64,000 nucleotides of DNA from Phallusia mammillata (taxonomy: Eukaryota > Chordata > Ascidiacea > Phlebobranchia > Ascidiidae). This document shows positions 23,801 to 36,159 of the stretch, one piece after another (position 1 is the first letter of the stretch; the number at the start of each line of letters is the position of its first letter). The stretch lies in NCBI GenBank assembly GCA_003260075.1, contig QLIY01000510.1, positions 51,293-115,292 of the forward strand, in the 5' to 3' direction. The notes under the pieces were generated by a model, which searched no databases, was not told the DNA's origin, and worked only from the letters and a program-made list of their open reading frames with translations. The translations under genes were made by a program, and so were the position numbers.

Positions 23801-26800
23801 GTTAATTTTTTCCAGCATGATCATGCGTGAGAAAAAAACAGTAAAAGACACAAAAAATGTAAATAGGGATATAAAAATGAAATTGAAATGTAAAAGCTGT
23901 GGATTTGTGATTTTTGGTTAGTTCATTGGTAAAATATGACTTTCAACATTTAGATTACTACTACCATAATTTAATTGATTCAAGGTGCAAACACACACAA
24001 AAAATCAATAAAACTTATACACCATGCATTACATTCAGAGTTGCAGCACCAGTACCTGGTGGTAATGCAGAGGTTATCTGTTGATGATATTTTTGTAAGA
24101 TGCTGTAACAATTGCTAAGTGACTGAAGCATGGCTCCAGATGTTGACTTCATCAACAGAACATCTTTGTCCAATGCTGACAGACCCATGGTGGGATCATC
24201 ACTACCAACTGATGCAACATCGCCCTTTTCTGAATCCGTCTTGTTATCAGAGTGAAAGTTAAGACTGTCCAGCATGCTAACTAATCCTGCATGATAGTTG
24301 TCTGATGAAACCAGTGCCTGAAAGTACAAAAACTCGTTTTACAAATAAGAAATCAAGCCAGTCTTTTAAGCATTTATATATGACCTCAAATAGACCTGGC
24401 TATTACTGATATCAGTATGCCAAATAAATGTATGATCTCAGTAATAAAAGTGGTACAAAATACTGTATACCTATCGCATGATACCACATGTTATCACAAA
24501 GTAGAAAGTTGTACAGTACTTAAACATGCTTGCGAAAATTAAAATTTTGCCGACTTTTGAAAGTGCTTACAGTTGGAGCTATTCAGGTTGGGTGAGAGTC
24601 TGTACTAGAAATACTACTAGAATCTGGTCTAATTTACCCTTGTCGGGGCATGTGCTCGCACATTTCACACACTATGCAGCATTCTAAACGGTATATATAC
24701 CATGCATTAACATGCAGTAGTTAGTACCACAACCACCCTGATAAATGTATGTTCATCCTAGGCCTACGTTACAATGGATGGTACCATAACTCCATATTAC
24801 CTGTCTAGCATCTTGCATTTGTTTGAGATCAGAATGCTGAAGTTGCCGCTTTGTTTCAGTTGAAGTTGTCCTGTGTAACATGCCTTTGTTTGAACCTCTA
24901 CTGTCACTGCGTTGCCGATCTATACGGAAACAAAGGTAAGGCACAGAACAGCACTAGTTAAATGTTGGAACTAGGATTAGCAAATATCAGTTCAAATTTG
25001 GACCTTGGGCAATAAGAGAAACTATTTCCCTATTAAAATACATATGAAATGTATGTTCTTTATCTGTATATATATGACAATGCCTTTGTGTGTGAATTGT
25101 TTGCTTAGCATTAATGTAGCTCTACAAAAAGTACCCCATTCAGGAGGTCTGGTTAGAGCAACAATTTTGATGTTTTTAACCTTACTGTGAACAAATGTGC
25201 TGTAGACAGCAATTTTTACAAAAAAAGTGCAAAAAAATAAGAATTGCCATTAAAATGAAATAAAATATACAATGTAAATGTCAGCAGTATCTTCTTGTAG
25301 AATAGATGTAAGTTTAAGATCATACTGTTTGAAAGTGCAAATAATTGGGTGTTTCCATTTAGAAATCTTTATGCCAGATGTCAAATGTACACACACATAT
25401 GGGACCTACTTTTTCGCATTGAACTTGAATTGCCAGTTTGTTGGTCAAGCGTTCCAACACTCATTGTATCATCATGTGCTGAATGTTTTACAGAGCTGTT
25501 GCCAACCTGTGGCCCTGACAGTTGCTGAACTTGATCTAAAACAAACAAAAAACATTTACTTAGAAGTAATTTATTATATATGTATTACTATTAGTTATGA
25601 CACAAAGCCCTTGTTGACAAAATATTATTTTCTTACAGAGCCTACCTAGCCTATCCTAGGATAAAGATGTACTTTTATTCTATTTGAATAAGGACAGATG
25701 ATGCCATATTTTTGGGCGAAATTGAAATCTGCAGTGGTTTGTAATAAGAAATACACAGACTGATTTGAGTGTGTTCAATTTGTCAGCTAAGTAATAACCT
25801 TAGGATATAGTTTAATGTATATAGTTCTGCACAAGATACAAAAACAGTATACCTTTGATTTTGTTAATGCTGTTGCTCATGTTTGACACAACTGATCTCG
25901 TTCTTGGTTTTCTAGATCCTGATGCTGCCAACGGTGGGTGCTCTTGAGCAATTTGTGAGCTAAAGTGTTGAACAACTGTACGAAGTCGAGATACCCATTC
26001 CTGGCGTTCTTTGGCATTGCTTGCTGTATTTAAGTGAATGAAGGTTGAAGTGAGTTGGTTTTATTTTTTATTCACCAAAAACATTATAAGTTTTGTTAAA
26101 GTAGCTCCGACAGGGTTTCACATATATAGGCCATCAAACATGACACTAGAATAGGAGACATAGAACAATCAACAATTGCAGTACAGTCTACTGGGGTGGT
26201 TCATTGTGCTAAAGAATGAAGAACTCAAATTCCAATAGGTGCTTGAAGAGGTAAAAAACAATGATTGTATCACACCTCTTAGTTTGTACACCTCTCCATT
26301 GGCTGCATTGACTGAAAATGTGTAGGAATCTTCAGTACTAGGGGCAATAACTGCACCAGCTAATACAAGTGATCCTCTTGGTTTGTAATGAGCACTGAGC
26401 GCTTCTGACTGGTTGACAAAATACTCAAGAATGCCATTTTGTGGGTTAAGAAGAAAGTATCTAGAAACAGTGTTGAATGTTAGTGTTATGGAGAGATGAA
26501 TGGTAGTTTGTTGGAAGAAACTAGATCACAAACACCACCATTGTTGAAAATGACAAAGTTCCCATTTAAATATACACAAAACAAACAAACAACCTTCATA
26601 GTTAGGAATTAAAGTTTATAATATGACGAGCAACAAAGGCGTGGGCTATATTTACCGGTTTTGCCATCCTTTCATAACATTAGTGTATTTGCTTAATCGT
26701 CCATCAAAGGGTACAAGTGCTGAAACATCCATCTTTGTAATTCCCGGGTCCTTGCTATGCCTTGGTTTGTTAGGTGGGTTGCTGCACTGGGTACTAAATT

Positions 26801-26822
26801 GATTAATCTGGCTGCCTAGCAT
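20845..26822 (-). CDS. OSBPL9/10/11: Oxysterol-binding protein-related protein (ORP9/10/11 type)
   Basis: Fifteen exons: 26822-26656, 26460-26276, 26023-25853, 25535-25410, 24919-24801, 24317-24023, 23723-23617, 23524-23378, 23177-23009, 22717-22545, 22373-22244, 22175-21989, 21668-21575, 21376-21258 and 21040-20845. The sum is 2385 bp, or 794 aa; human members are about 736-764. ORPs exchange phosphatidylserine or sterol for PI4P at membrane contacts. The N-terminal PH domain (about residues 40-145) has [21 protein letters not shown] Ser-rich linker follows. The ORD begins with [20 protein letters not shown] and [16 protein letters not shown], then [12 protein letters not shown] and [13 protein letters not shown], the lipid-binding signature, split by an intron. 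Near the end are [10 protein letters not shown] and [16 protein letters not shown] see no clear FFAT motif and no transmembrane tail. The start codon is inferred from the exon's own ATG; an acceptor-like AG lies just upstream, so a 5' exon is possible. Confidence 0.92.
25677..25722 (+). ncRNA. Spliced-leader-like sequence (candidate SL RNA pseudogene)
   Basis: 25677-25692 reads ATTCTATTTGAATAAG, which is the 16-nt Ciona spliced leader as I remember it. An Sm-like site ATTTTTG follows at 25708-25714, within the roughly 46-nt length reported for Ciona SL RNA. The base pair after the leader is GA (AAG|GACAG), so the GT donor an SL RNA needs is absent. It lies in an ORP intron on the opposite strand. 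It is either a degenerate SL gene copy or an inserted leader fragment. Confidence 0.4.
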
Positions 26823-27671
26823 TCCCTAATAAAAACCATGGCGACGACGCGAAAATTGCAAGAAAAATTATTCCACTTCCACATCACAATAAAAACAACA
26901 TGGAATCGGAAAGCGGAAACACATGATTTACTAACTTACGCAAATGACCACTAATTTTAAGGTATAATAGTAATTCGTTTTGTGGAGTTAACGTTCTATT
27001 TAGTATGAATTGAATTATTAAACTTAAAATTAATAAAAATAACTTAGCAAAATTATTACAAATAGGAAAATATGTAATTTACTTAATTACTTTAGTACAA
27101 ATACACCGTTTAACTAAAGTCCAGGATGCAAGTTAAAATTATTTGGTAACGGTACCTTTTTTAAAAGATTTTGTGTATGGTATGCGGTAGTGTTATTTAC
27201 TTTTTTTTGCTAAATTGGTTTTCGCAGCATCCCATGCGAAAAAAAATTAGAAAAATAAAATAAATTTTGTTTCTAGCCTACCTATTTTGTTTTTCCTATT
27301 AACTTAAATGTCAGGTACTAATAAAAAATAATAATATTTTAAAGCTCTATAGCGGATAAGTAAAGTTTATTTCATGAAGTTTGTGTTTCCAGCTTGAGTT
27401 TAGTCACTGGTTTGAAGAATGACGCGTGTAAATAATTCAAATAGACAATCTTGTGCAAAAAACTTTTTCCCTAACACCCACGAAGTAAGTTAACATCGAT
27501 ATTTTTGCTTGACCGGTTTTCACAGCTGATTAATATCCGTTAGATGGCACTGCGTTGCGCCACGGTGAAGTGGAAAATTTTATTTTGCAGATTGCAGCCG
27601 TGGAAAGTTTTCATATCGTTGCGCACGTTTTTCTGAGTTTTTATCCCTAAACTGTAATTTGAATCAGCACG
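26823..27671. other. Bidirectional promoter region, ORP gene / SHMT gene
   Basis: Starts on opposite strands are about 850 bp apart. The DNA is AT-rich with several A/T runs. I see no repeat, ten-G joint or ORF of note. Confidence 0.4.
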
Positions 27672-30600
27672 ATGAATCGAATTTGCACTGCACTTTTTAC
27701 TCGTTCCAACGTCGCACTTTTAACTAGAACTTCTGTTGTAAGTTTAAATTTATTTTTGTATGCAATATTTGCAATCGTAATGCTGATTTGTCACACCTTT
27801 TTTGTAAAAAATGTGCAATCATTTTTACCTTAGCATGTCACTATGCACATCCTCGCTTGTTGAAAATGTTAAGTTTGTAAATTGATGTTAGCATTTTGCA
27901 TAAATAGAAGATGCTGCAATGTAGCCTTTGCTATTGGAAATGAGCATAACGCATAATTTTCATGTTTGCTGTCTAGATGATTGTCAAGTAATTCATATAA
28001 GTGTAATTAAATGTTCATTTGGTAAACCTAAAAACGTTAATGCCATATATAATGAAATTATTTTACAATAATCTTGCAATCACTTTTTCAAGAAAATGCT
28101 GCAATCTTTGCCATTGGAATTGGCAATAATTATAATCCAGAATTTTCTTGTTTGTGCAGAGGTCAAGCTCAAAATGGGTTGGCAATGAGTCCCTTGAGGA
28201 GGATGACCCTGAAATCTTCAAAATAATTAAGAATGAAAAAGATCGGCAATGTAGGGGATTGGAACTCATTGCTTCCGAGGTATAATGTGTTTTATGTTTA
28301 TTGTATAACATGATGGTTCCCAAACTTTTGAATTATAATTTTATAGCAATTCATTTGAAAATTTCTTCAGCAGTTGTGGGCATAGGCGTCGATTTTTTAG
28401 CATAAATGTTCTTTGGTGGGGTGGCAAGGGGGGGGGGTATAATTTTATAGCAATTCATTTGAAAATTTCTTCAGCAGTTGTGCGCATAGGCGTCGATTTT
28501 TTAGCATAAATGTTCTTTGGTGGGGTGGCAAAATTTGGTCAAGTGGTTCCTTACACGATCAAACCACACTAGGGTTCCTCTATTTCTCGACTTTTCATTT
28601 CTTGAGAAACGAGAAATTAAAATCCATTTCTCGAGAATCTCGAGAGTCTCGAAATTTTTATTTAGGCCGAGTTTTCTAACAAAAACAAAAAATTTCCGAT
28701 TGTCTTTTTTCGCTTCTAGTAGCGATCGCAAGTAGTGATTCGCTAGCAAACCGACTGTTATAGATCTTACGCAACCAGGCGTGACTACTGCCTGGGAAAG
28801 GTGAAAGTTTAGCGGCAACGCACGCTAAAAATCGCTGTTTCGCAAGCAAAATAAGAAAGTTATGTGTCCAGTCCGCTCTAGAAGCGAGTTGATACGAAAA
28901 ATGCACATAATAAGAGGTGTCACATTTACTTTTTGTTTAAGATACATGACGTAATATTTCTAGAGAAATTTGTATTTATTTCTCCAGAGTCGAGACTCGA
29001 TTTTTTCGAGATTTCTCGCGAATGAACTCTAAAGGGGGGGGGGAGCGAGTTGATACGAAAAATGCACATAATAAGAGGTGTCGCATTTACTTTTTGTTTA
29101 AGATACATGACGTAATATTTCTCGAGAAATTTGTATTTATTTCTCGAGAGTCGAGACTCGATTTTTTCGAGATTTCTCGCGAATGAACTCTAAACCACAC
29201 TACGATACACGTGGCATTTTGCGGATACGCAATCTTGCTTAACTGGGATGTAACACCTCATCACAAATGGTCCATCTAGTTGTGGAGTTATGATGTCACA
29301 ATGCATTAGTTATGTAATCACAGCAGCGGACTGGTTAGTGGCAGGAAAAGTGTATCATCGTATTTATCTATTAAGAAGTCTTGTTTAAAAGGTAACATAA
29401 CGCACAAAATGCAAACGTGGTTTGTGATACTTGAACCGAGATCTGTAAATTAAGTTTACTTTTAATTTGCAAAAGTATTCGGCATTGCAGTTTTGATACG
29501 AAATTTGTGCACATGGGTGACCACTGCAAATATATTTCCCGCGCATGGAAATGGAACACTATGTAACAAAATAATCCCCAACTGCCAATTGTCATCCAGA
29601 ATACATGAAAACATAAAAATTGCCATTGTTACGTCATAAGTCTTGTTTAGACTTGCTCTGGAGGAGCAAACTTGGCGAAAATTACTGAAACGAGTAGCAC
29701 AAAATGGGTTTTCCCCTTGCCTTGTTTGAAAACAAGAAGGATTTCTGGCAGCTTGCTGTGCACATGCTCGAAATATACCGACTATTAGAAAGAGCGCATG
29801 TGAATGGAAGAAACGCATATATTTAAAGCACGAATATAAACACGACCAGGAAATTTATGGGGTGGCAGCATAGCTATTTTATAATGGCTGCCACCCCAGA
29901 GATGTTTAGTTGGGAGGCACGCCACCCCTGCCACCCCGGGAATCGACGCCTATGGTTGTGGGCCAAGCTGAGCACTAAATGTTTATTTTACCAAGACAAA
30001 AGTTAACTTTTTTTTCTTTCCCCAACAAGTTAACGCAATGTTTGCACTAGTCTTGTGTGATTTTGCAAACCATGATCCACAGGCAGATTGTAACATCAAG
30101 GACAAAAATAATGCATTTTTGCATTCATTTGCATTTTTTGGTTACTTTTGATGAAACAAAAGAGCATTACCAAGCAATGGAGATCTGAATTTTCACAATT
30201 TGTGCTTATCTGACATCTAACAAGATTACAGAAAGACGAAAGCTGTTTGGTGATTGCTACAAAATTGCTTAAGTTGGGGGAACTACTGGTGTAGCATTTT
30301 CACCAGCATACAACATGGCAGTGGTATTTTACTCAAATGTTCATGTTATTGTTTCTTTAGAACTTTTGTTCAAGAGCTGCTCTGGAAGCAATGTCCACAT
30401 GTTTGTCAAATAAATACTCTGAAGGTTATCCAGGTAATATGTCCAACTTAACAAACAGTTTTTGAATAAAATATTTTAACAAGTTTTTATGATTTAAATT
30501 TTGCTTTGCCCAAAATACTAGCAATCAGTTGCATTTACCACTACCATTGAAAAATAAAAAAACATGATTTCTAATTCATCAAATTTTAACATAATTGTGT

Positions 30601-33600
30601 TTTAGGTCAACGTTACTATGGAGGAACTGAAAATGTGGATGATTTAGAAAGATTATGCCAAGATCGGGCATTGAAAGCTTTTCGGCTGAATCCTGAAGAA
30701 TGGGGTGTTAATGTGCAACCCTATTCAGGTAGTTAACTATTCATACTAAACCGAAGTGTGTAACCCAGTGTGATGTTGCATAGTTTTTTTTCAACTGTGT
30801 CCCTCACTAATCAGTCTTCTTCAAGTAATTTTTTAGTTTTATAACACAATTCATTTTTATTATTCAAATTAATGACCAAACTGTTGCGACACTGAAGTGG
30901 TTGGTTGTAATAAAATGATTTTTTTGTGATTATCTGTACCTGATATGTGTCCTATTTTTGTAAATACTAAATTAAAGACACTCTGTATAAATGATTTAAA
31001 ATGAGTTGATGTATAACTGTGGTTTAGAGGTTATATTATATCTTGTATTTTATTTCAGGTTCTCCAGCTAACTTTGCTGTGTATACTGCACTTCTGAAAC
31101 CTCATGATAGAGTGATGGGACTTGATCTTCCAGATGGTGGCCAGTAAGTGATATTTGTACTTGTGAAATAGAATCGCTGGAGCAATATATAAATGTCCTT
31201 TTTTTTTCAAGTCTCACTCATGGATTCATGACGGATGCCAAACGAATTTCATCTACAAGTATTTACTTTGAATCTATGCCTTATCGCCTAGATGTGAGTT
31301 ACTATTATGTGAAAAGTTTGATTAACATTCTCAGATGTAATAAACGATAAGGTTTAAATGTCATGTATTTTAAAGTTGCTGCCTTGATTGCTAATTTCGC
31401 TGGGCTCGCTGAAAAATGTCTTACATTGTTCTTGCCAGCTACATTTTTGTAAATGATCCCCATGTCAAGCAGTGTTTGTCAAATAAGCAAAAAAATTCTA
31501 AAATTCTTCCCCTTTTTAAAAATTATTTCTACCAGCTTCATTGGAAAAAAAACTGACCTTCTGTTCCCCAAAACAAAAATTTTACAACTTTTTTTGTTGG
31601 ACGGACATTTCTACAGCAGTTTTTATAGATTTAAAAAAAATTAATACCTCGCCTAGCAACTTATTTATGGTTTCCAAATGTGTATTTTTTTTCAGCCAAA
31701 CACTGGTTATATTGACATGGACATGTTGGAAACTACTGCCAAGTTGTTCAGGCCAAAAATGATTATTGCTGGGGCCAGTGCTTATTCAAGACTCATTGAC
31801 TACAAGGGAATGAGAAGGGTAAGTTAAGGGGTCCAAAAAATATTCTTCTGTGGGCTAGATCTGTAGATTGTTGTTCTTTTAACATCAGCCATGATGAATA
31901 TCTGTTCATAACTGGGATCAGCCCTATAGCGTTCATGCAGACCAGCGACCATGACCTACTTTTATATGTATAAATCTAAACATGCCAGACCTGTTGAAGA
32001 TGTTTTACTGGTTTAAGCCAACTATTAGACATAAAGTTTGCATTAGTTAATTTCAAAAGCACCATAAACACTAAATAACCTGCTACTGTTTTCTTTACAA
32101 ATTTTCATGACATTGAATTGTTATTGATTTAGAAATAAAATCAATTGTTTGACTTTCCCTCTCTTTAGATTGCTGACCAACACAATGCTTGGGTGTTTTC
32201 TGACATGGCTCACATCAGTGGTCTTGTAGCCGCAGATCTCATTCCCTCCCCATTCGATTACAGTGATGTTGTAACAACCACAACTCACAAAACACTGAGA
32301 GGTCCAAGGGCTGGAATTGTATTTTACAGGTATAAAAAAGTACTGTATTACAGTAGTATAACCGTAGCTATAGTTTTTAGCCTGTCTTGTTTTTATTTCT
32401 ATATGTGTCAAACAGGGTACTTTTTAAAACATTTTAAAAAGTTTGAAAGCCTGTTTTAAAGGAATGTAGTTTTCTTGTGCTACTGTCTCTCAACCTTTGG
32501 CCTAAATTTTTCTTGTAAGATACTGATGGTCCACCATGTCATCAACATACAAAGTTTCTTCGTTTAGAGTTTGTTGTAACATCATGCAATTAAGTGGGAA
32601 ACATACATTTTAACACAATCAAACAGTACCTTATTTACATATTCAAATGATACTTAGAATTACATAATGAGCCTATATTATATGTGGACCATTTGTAGAC
32701 TGCTCTGTGGCCCACTGGTTAAGAAACAGGGAGTTATGCTATGTTTGTGAACTGACAATAAACAACAATTTTACTAATGCTGAAAATTTCAACTTTGGGG
32801 GGGGGGGTATTTTAACATAATCAAACAGTACCCTATTTACATATTCAAATGATACTTAGAATTACATAATGAGCCCGTATTATATGTGGACCATTTGGAG
32901 ACTGCTCTGTGGCCCACTGGTTAAGAAACAGGGAGTTATACTATGTTTGTCAACTGACAATAAACAACAATTTTACTAATGCTGAAAATTTCAACTTTGT
33001 ACTTACTCAAGTGTTTTAACTGCAATGTCAATGTCTGATAACAGAAAAGGCGTGCGCAGCACTAACAAGAAGACTGGCAAACAAGTTATGTATGACTTGG
33101 AGAACAAAATCAACTTTGCTGTGTTTCCAAGTTTGCAAGGAGGTCCTCATAATCACTGCATCGCTGGTGTTGCTGTGGCATTGAAACAGGTGTGGTTTAT
33201 TCTTAGTTGTGAGGTAAAATGCTAATTGGGTACCTCATTTACTCATTTGTAAGTCACCTTTGTTTGTAAGCAAAATGCGATGAAGTTGGCACTATTCTTT
33301 TACGACAATTCTTTCTGTTGCTAAACAGTACAACTATTTGTTGCAAAATAATTTTGAATGTAAAATAAAACAAAAAGCAGGGATGTGGAAATAGTGTTGA
33401 TGTGATATTAAATGTGGACTGCACAAACTGTGGGGCAACTTACAATCAAATAAATTCAATAATTAAGTACTATTTTTGTTGCTAATTTGCAAGTTATTAC
33501 AGAACAGAATTCCCTAAAAAAAGTTACAACCTAAGTTTGCTGCACGGGGGGGGGGAGATATAGTGTTGATGTGATAATAAATGTTGGCTGCACAAACTGT

Positions 33601-36159
33601 GGGATAAAAAACTTTATAAGCTGCCAGTTACAATCAAATAAATTCAATAATAAAGTACTATTTTTGTTGCTGATTTGCAAGTTATTACTTCTATGCTGGA
33701 ACAAATACAGAACAGAATTCCCTAAAAAAAGTTACAACCTAAGTTTGCTGCACTCAGTTATTACACAAACGAAATGGCAACTTTTGTTTTTCAAGACCAT
33801 GGACCCTCATTTCAAGGAATATCAAATCCAAACTATGAAAAATGCCAATGCCATGGCTGAGGCACTTGTCAAAAGTGGATACACACTTGTGTCAGGTGAT
33901 AATCTTTGTGCTGATAAAGTTTCTATTTATAAACATTTGTTACTGCCGACCAATGGTGCTAACGCCTTGCCAAGTAAATGACATTATTACTTGTAAGAAA
34001 CCAGTTAGAACAACTATACCAACCATGCTATTAATTGCCTTTTGGTACAAGAACTGTAGAGTTGCTTACAGTCAACATAGCATTAAAATTAGTTGACAAA
34101 GTCTTGCAAAACACACCTTAGGTTGTAGTAATTTAATGACATAGTGTGATGTATTTTTAGCAAATACATTGTTACGTATGAAATAAAAATAATAACAAAC
34201 ACATTGTCAACAAAAAATAATAAGGGTTACATACTTGATTCTGACATGCAAACAACAATAAAATTACCAACTTACTTATTATCAGGTGGCACTGATAACC
34301 ACTTGGTTTTGGTTGATCTCCGGCCGAAGGGAATTGATGGAGCTCGAGTTGAGAAAGTTCTAGAACTTGCTTACATCACAGTCAACAAGAACAGTGTGCC
34401 TGGTGATACAAGTGCATTGACCCCTGGTGGTCTTCGTCTTGGTATGTTGCCTAGATGTGTTGTGACCCAAATTGGGGTGACAAAATATAACTTTTGGGGC
34501 GCGAAACATCATGCATTCTTATGTCATTGTAACAATAAATTGTATACATGCATAAATTTTTTATTTACATGAAATAGCTTTACCCATCATTGGGCCACAG
34601 AGAAATTTCTTTTCTAAAATGGGGTTGCAGAGCAGAAAAGTTTATGATGATTAAAAAATCTATTAGACAAACATTATGGTTTTGTTGTTTTGTTGGACAT
34701 AAGCAATAGGCAATCATGTGTAATGTGTGAATAAACCATCATTTTTTCCCATACACAGGTGCACCGGCTTTAACTTCTCGTAAGATGGTAGAAGCTGACT
34801 TTGTGAAAGTAGTGGATTTCCTAAACAGGGGCACAGATATTGCAGTGGCTGCTAAAAAGAAAACAAGTAAGATAAATACAATATTTGTTTGACTAGTTAA
34901 ATGTTTTAACTTTGGGGCTAAAGTTTTCAATAAAATCTAGCAAATTGTGTGTCTAAAATTAAGGGGTAAACATAGCCAATAGCCATTTGCCAAATAGGTA
35001 AGGGTAGGGTTTTTTGATGTAAAGTTAATGTAGACATATCTAACAGTTTTCTCTGGATGTTTCTTTCATGAAACTGTACTTTTTCTTTGGTAGTACTTTT
35101 TCACTGTTTGCTGAGAGAATAGTAGTTGAATTGTTCTAATTTTCTCACATAATAATGTAACTGAAGTTGTGCTCTCTATCTATTTCCTCTGGTTGAATCC
35201 AAACAGTGAAATATGCATGTTTTTAACAACAGGCAAAAAATACAATTACTAAAGAACTTAACTGGAGTATATTTTATACCTGGGGGGGGGGGGTCTTAGC
35301 CAATAGCCATTTACCAAATAGGTAAGGGTTGGGTTTTTTGATGTAAAGTTAATGTAAACATATCTAACAGTTTTCTCTGGATGTTTCTTTCATGAAACAG
35401 TACTTTTTCTTTGGTTGTACTTTTTCACTGTTTGCTGAGAGAATGGTAGTTGAACTGTTCAAATTGTCTCACATAGTAATGTAATGAAGTTGTGCTCTCT
35501 ATCTATTTCCGCTGGTTGAATCCAAACAGTGAAAAATGCTTGTTTTTAACAACAGGCAAAAATACAATTACTAAAGAACTTAACTGGAGTATATTTTATA
35601 CCTGGAAAACATGCGACCCTTAATAATTTTTAGGCATTGATAGAAAACCACTATTACTGAACAACAGTAGACAACTATACAAGTTTACTGAAAACTGCTG
35701 GAAGATCAATATTCGTTGATACATTATGCCCTGGCATCAATAATTTATTTAGTAGACAACTAACATTGTTCCAACTTGGTCTTTAGAAAAAATTGCAGAT
35801 TTCAAGCAGTTCATCAAAAATGATTCAGAAACAGTTGCCAAGATAGCTGAGCTGCGTGCAGATGTGGGGGGGGGGTGACCCTTAATAATTTTTAGGCATT
35901 GATAGAAAACCACTATTACTCAACAACAGTATTCTGAAAACTGCTGGAAGATCAATATTCGTTTATACATTATGTCTGGCATCAATAACTTATTTAGTAG
36001 ACAACTTACATTATTCCAACTTGGTTTTTAGAAAAAATTGCAGATTTCAAGCAGTTCATCCGAAATGATTCAGAAACAGTTGCCAAGATAGCTGAGCTGC
36101 GTGCAGATGTTGAGAAATTTGCTCGCAGCTTGCCAATGCCCGGGTTTCTGGATCGTTAA
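27672..36159 (+). CDS. SHMT2: Serine hydroxymethyltransferase, mitochondrial type
   Basis: Thirteen exons: 27672-27737, 28160-28279, 30361-30433, 30606-30728, 31059-31143, 31212-31293, 31696-31818, 32169-32329, 33045-33189, 33796-33895, 34286-34441, 34759-34866 and 36032-36159. They total 1470 bp, or 489 aa (human SHMT2 about 504). The PLP enzyme converts serine and tetrahydrofolate to glycine and methylene-THF. The first about 30 residues ([20 protein letters not shown]...RSSS) are basic and hydroxylated without acids, a typical mitochondrial leader. Seen: YSEGYPGQRYYGG, the glycine-rich PLP region, [24 protein letters not shown], the Schiff-base lysine in [42 protein letters not shown] and the end SLPMPGF. 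A partial allelic copy of the last exon lies at 35787-35865, ending in ten G; it is not an extra exon. Intron 2 carries a Mutator-like element. Confidence 0.95.
28334..28530. repeat. Allelic duplication across ten-G joint 28428-28437
   Basis: 28334-28427 is repeated at 28438-28530, including the left terminus of the Mutator-like element, with few differences (GTTGTGGGC against GTTGTGCGC). Confidence 0.75.
28382..29953. mobile_element. Second Mutator-like element with ATAGGCGTCGATT ends
   Basis: It starts ATAGGCGTCGATTTTTTAG and ends AATCGACGCCTAT. The flanks are AGTTGTGGGC (28372-28381) and GGTTGTGGGC (29954-29963), a 9-10 bp target duplication. The element contains two ten-G joints (28428, 29034), so its true length is shorter than shown. 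It carries another transposon at 28571-29191. The right part has CCACCCC motifs like the copy at 9377-10563. It lies in SHMT intron 2. Confidence 0.75.
28571..29191. mobile_element. Nested element with TCTCGAGA-rich inverted repeats
   Basis: A perfect 10-bp duplication AAACCACACT (28561-28570 and 29192-29201) flanks AGGGTTC... and ...GAACTCT. Near both ends there are long stretches of TTTCTCGAGAA and CGAGACTCGA that can fold back on each other. 28883-29033 is restated at 29044-29195 after ten G (joint 29034-29043), so the printed length is inflated by about 160 bp. Confidence 0.7.
32484..32735. mobile_element. Possible degenerate hAT-like fragment in SHMT intron 8
   Basis: CTGTCTCTCAACCTTTGGCC at the left and GGCCCACTGGTTAAGAAACAG at the right are loosely inverted, and the interior has the GGTCCACCAT/GGACCATTTG motifs of the element at 8927. 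No convincing target duplication is visible. Confidence 0.35.
32609..33000. repeat. Allelic duplication across ten-G joint 32798-32807
   Basis: About 32609-32797 and 32808-33000 are near-identical (for example TGGACCATTTGTAGAC against TGGACCATTTGGAGAC). Both are intronic, between SHMT exons 8 and 9. Confidence 0.75.
33381..33755. repeat. Allelic duplication across ten-G joint 33546-33555
   Basis: 33381-33545 is restated from 33556 with a roughly 30-bp insertion/deletion difference (ATAAAAAACTTTATAAGCTGCC only in the second) and several substitutions. It is intronic. Confidence 0.7.
34973..35605. repeat. Allelic duplication across joint 35282-35293
   Basis: 34973-35281 and 35294-35605 are the same intron sequence. 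The run is 12 G because the native sequence at the break is CCTGG. Confidence 0.75.
35613..36112. repeat. Allelic duplication across joint 35866-35875, including part of the last SHMT exon
   Basis: 35613-35865 and 35876-36112 are allelic. The first copy stops inside the final SHMT exon (after ...GCAGATGT) and the second completes the gene. One replacement is seen (ATCAAAAAT against ATCCGAAAT, Lys/Arg). Confidence 0.8.

Noticed and set aside
35787..35865. An extra, alternative last exon of SHMT
   Set aside because: It is the same exon as 36032-36159, broken by a ten-G run, with allelic differences only.
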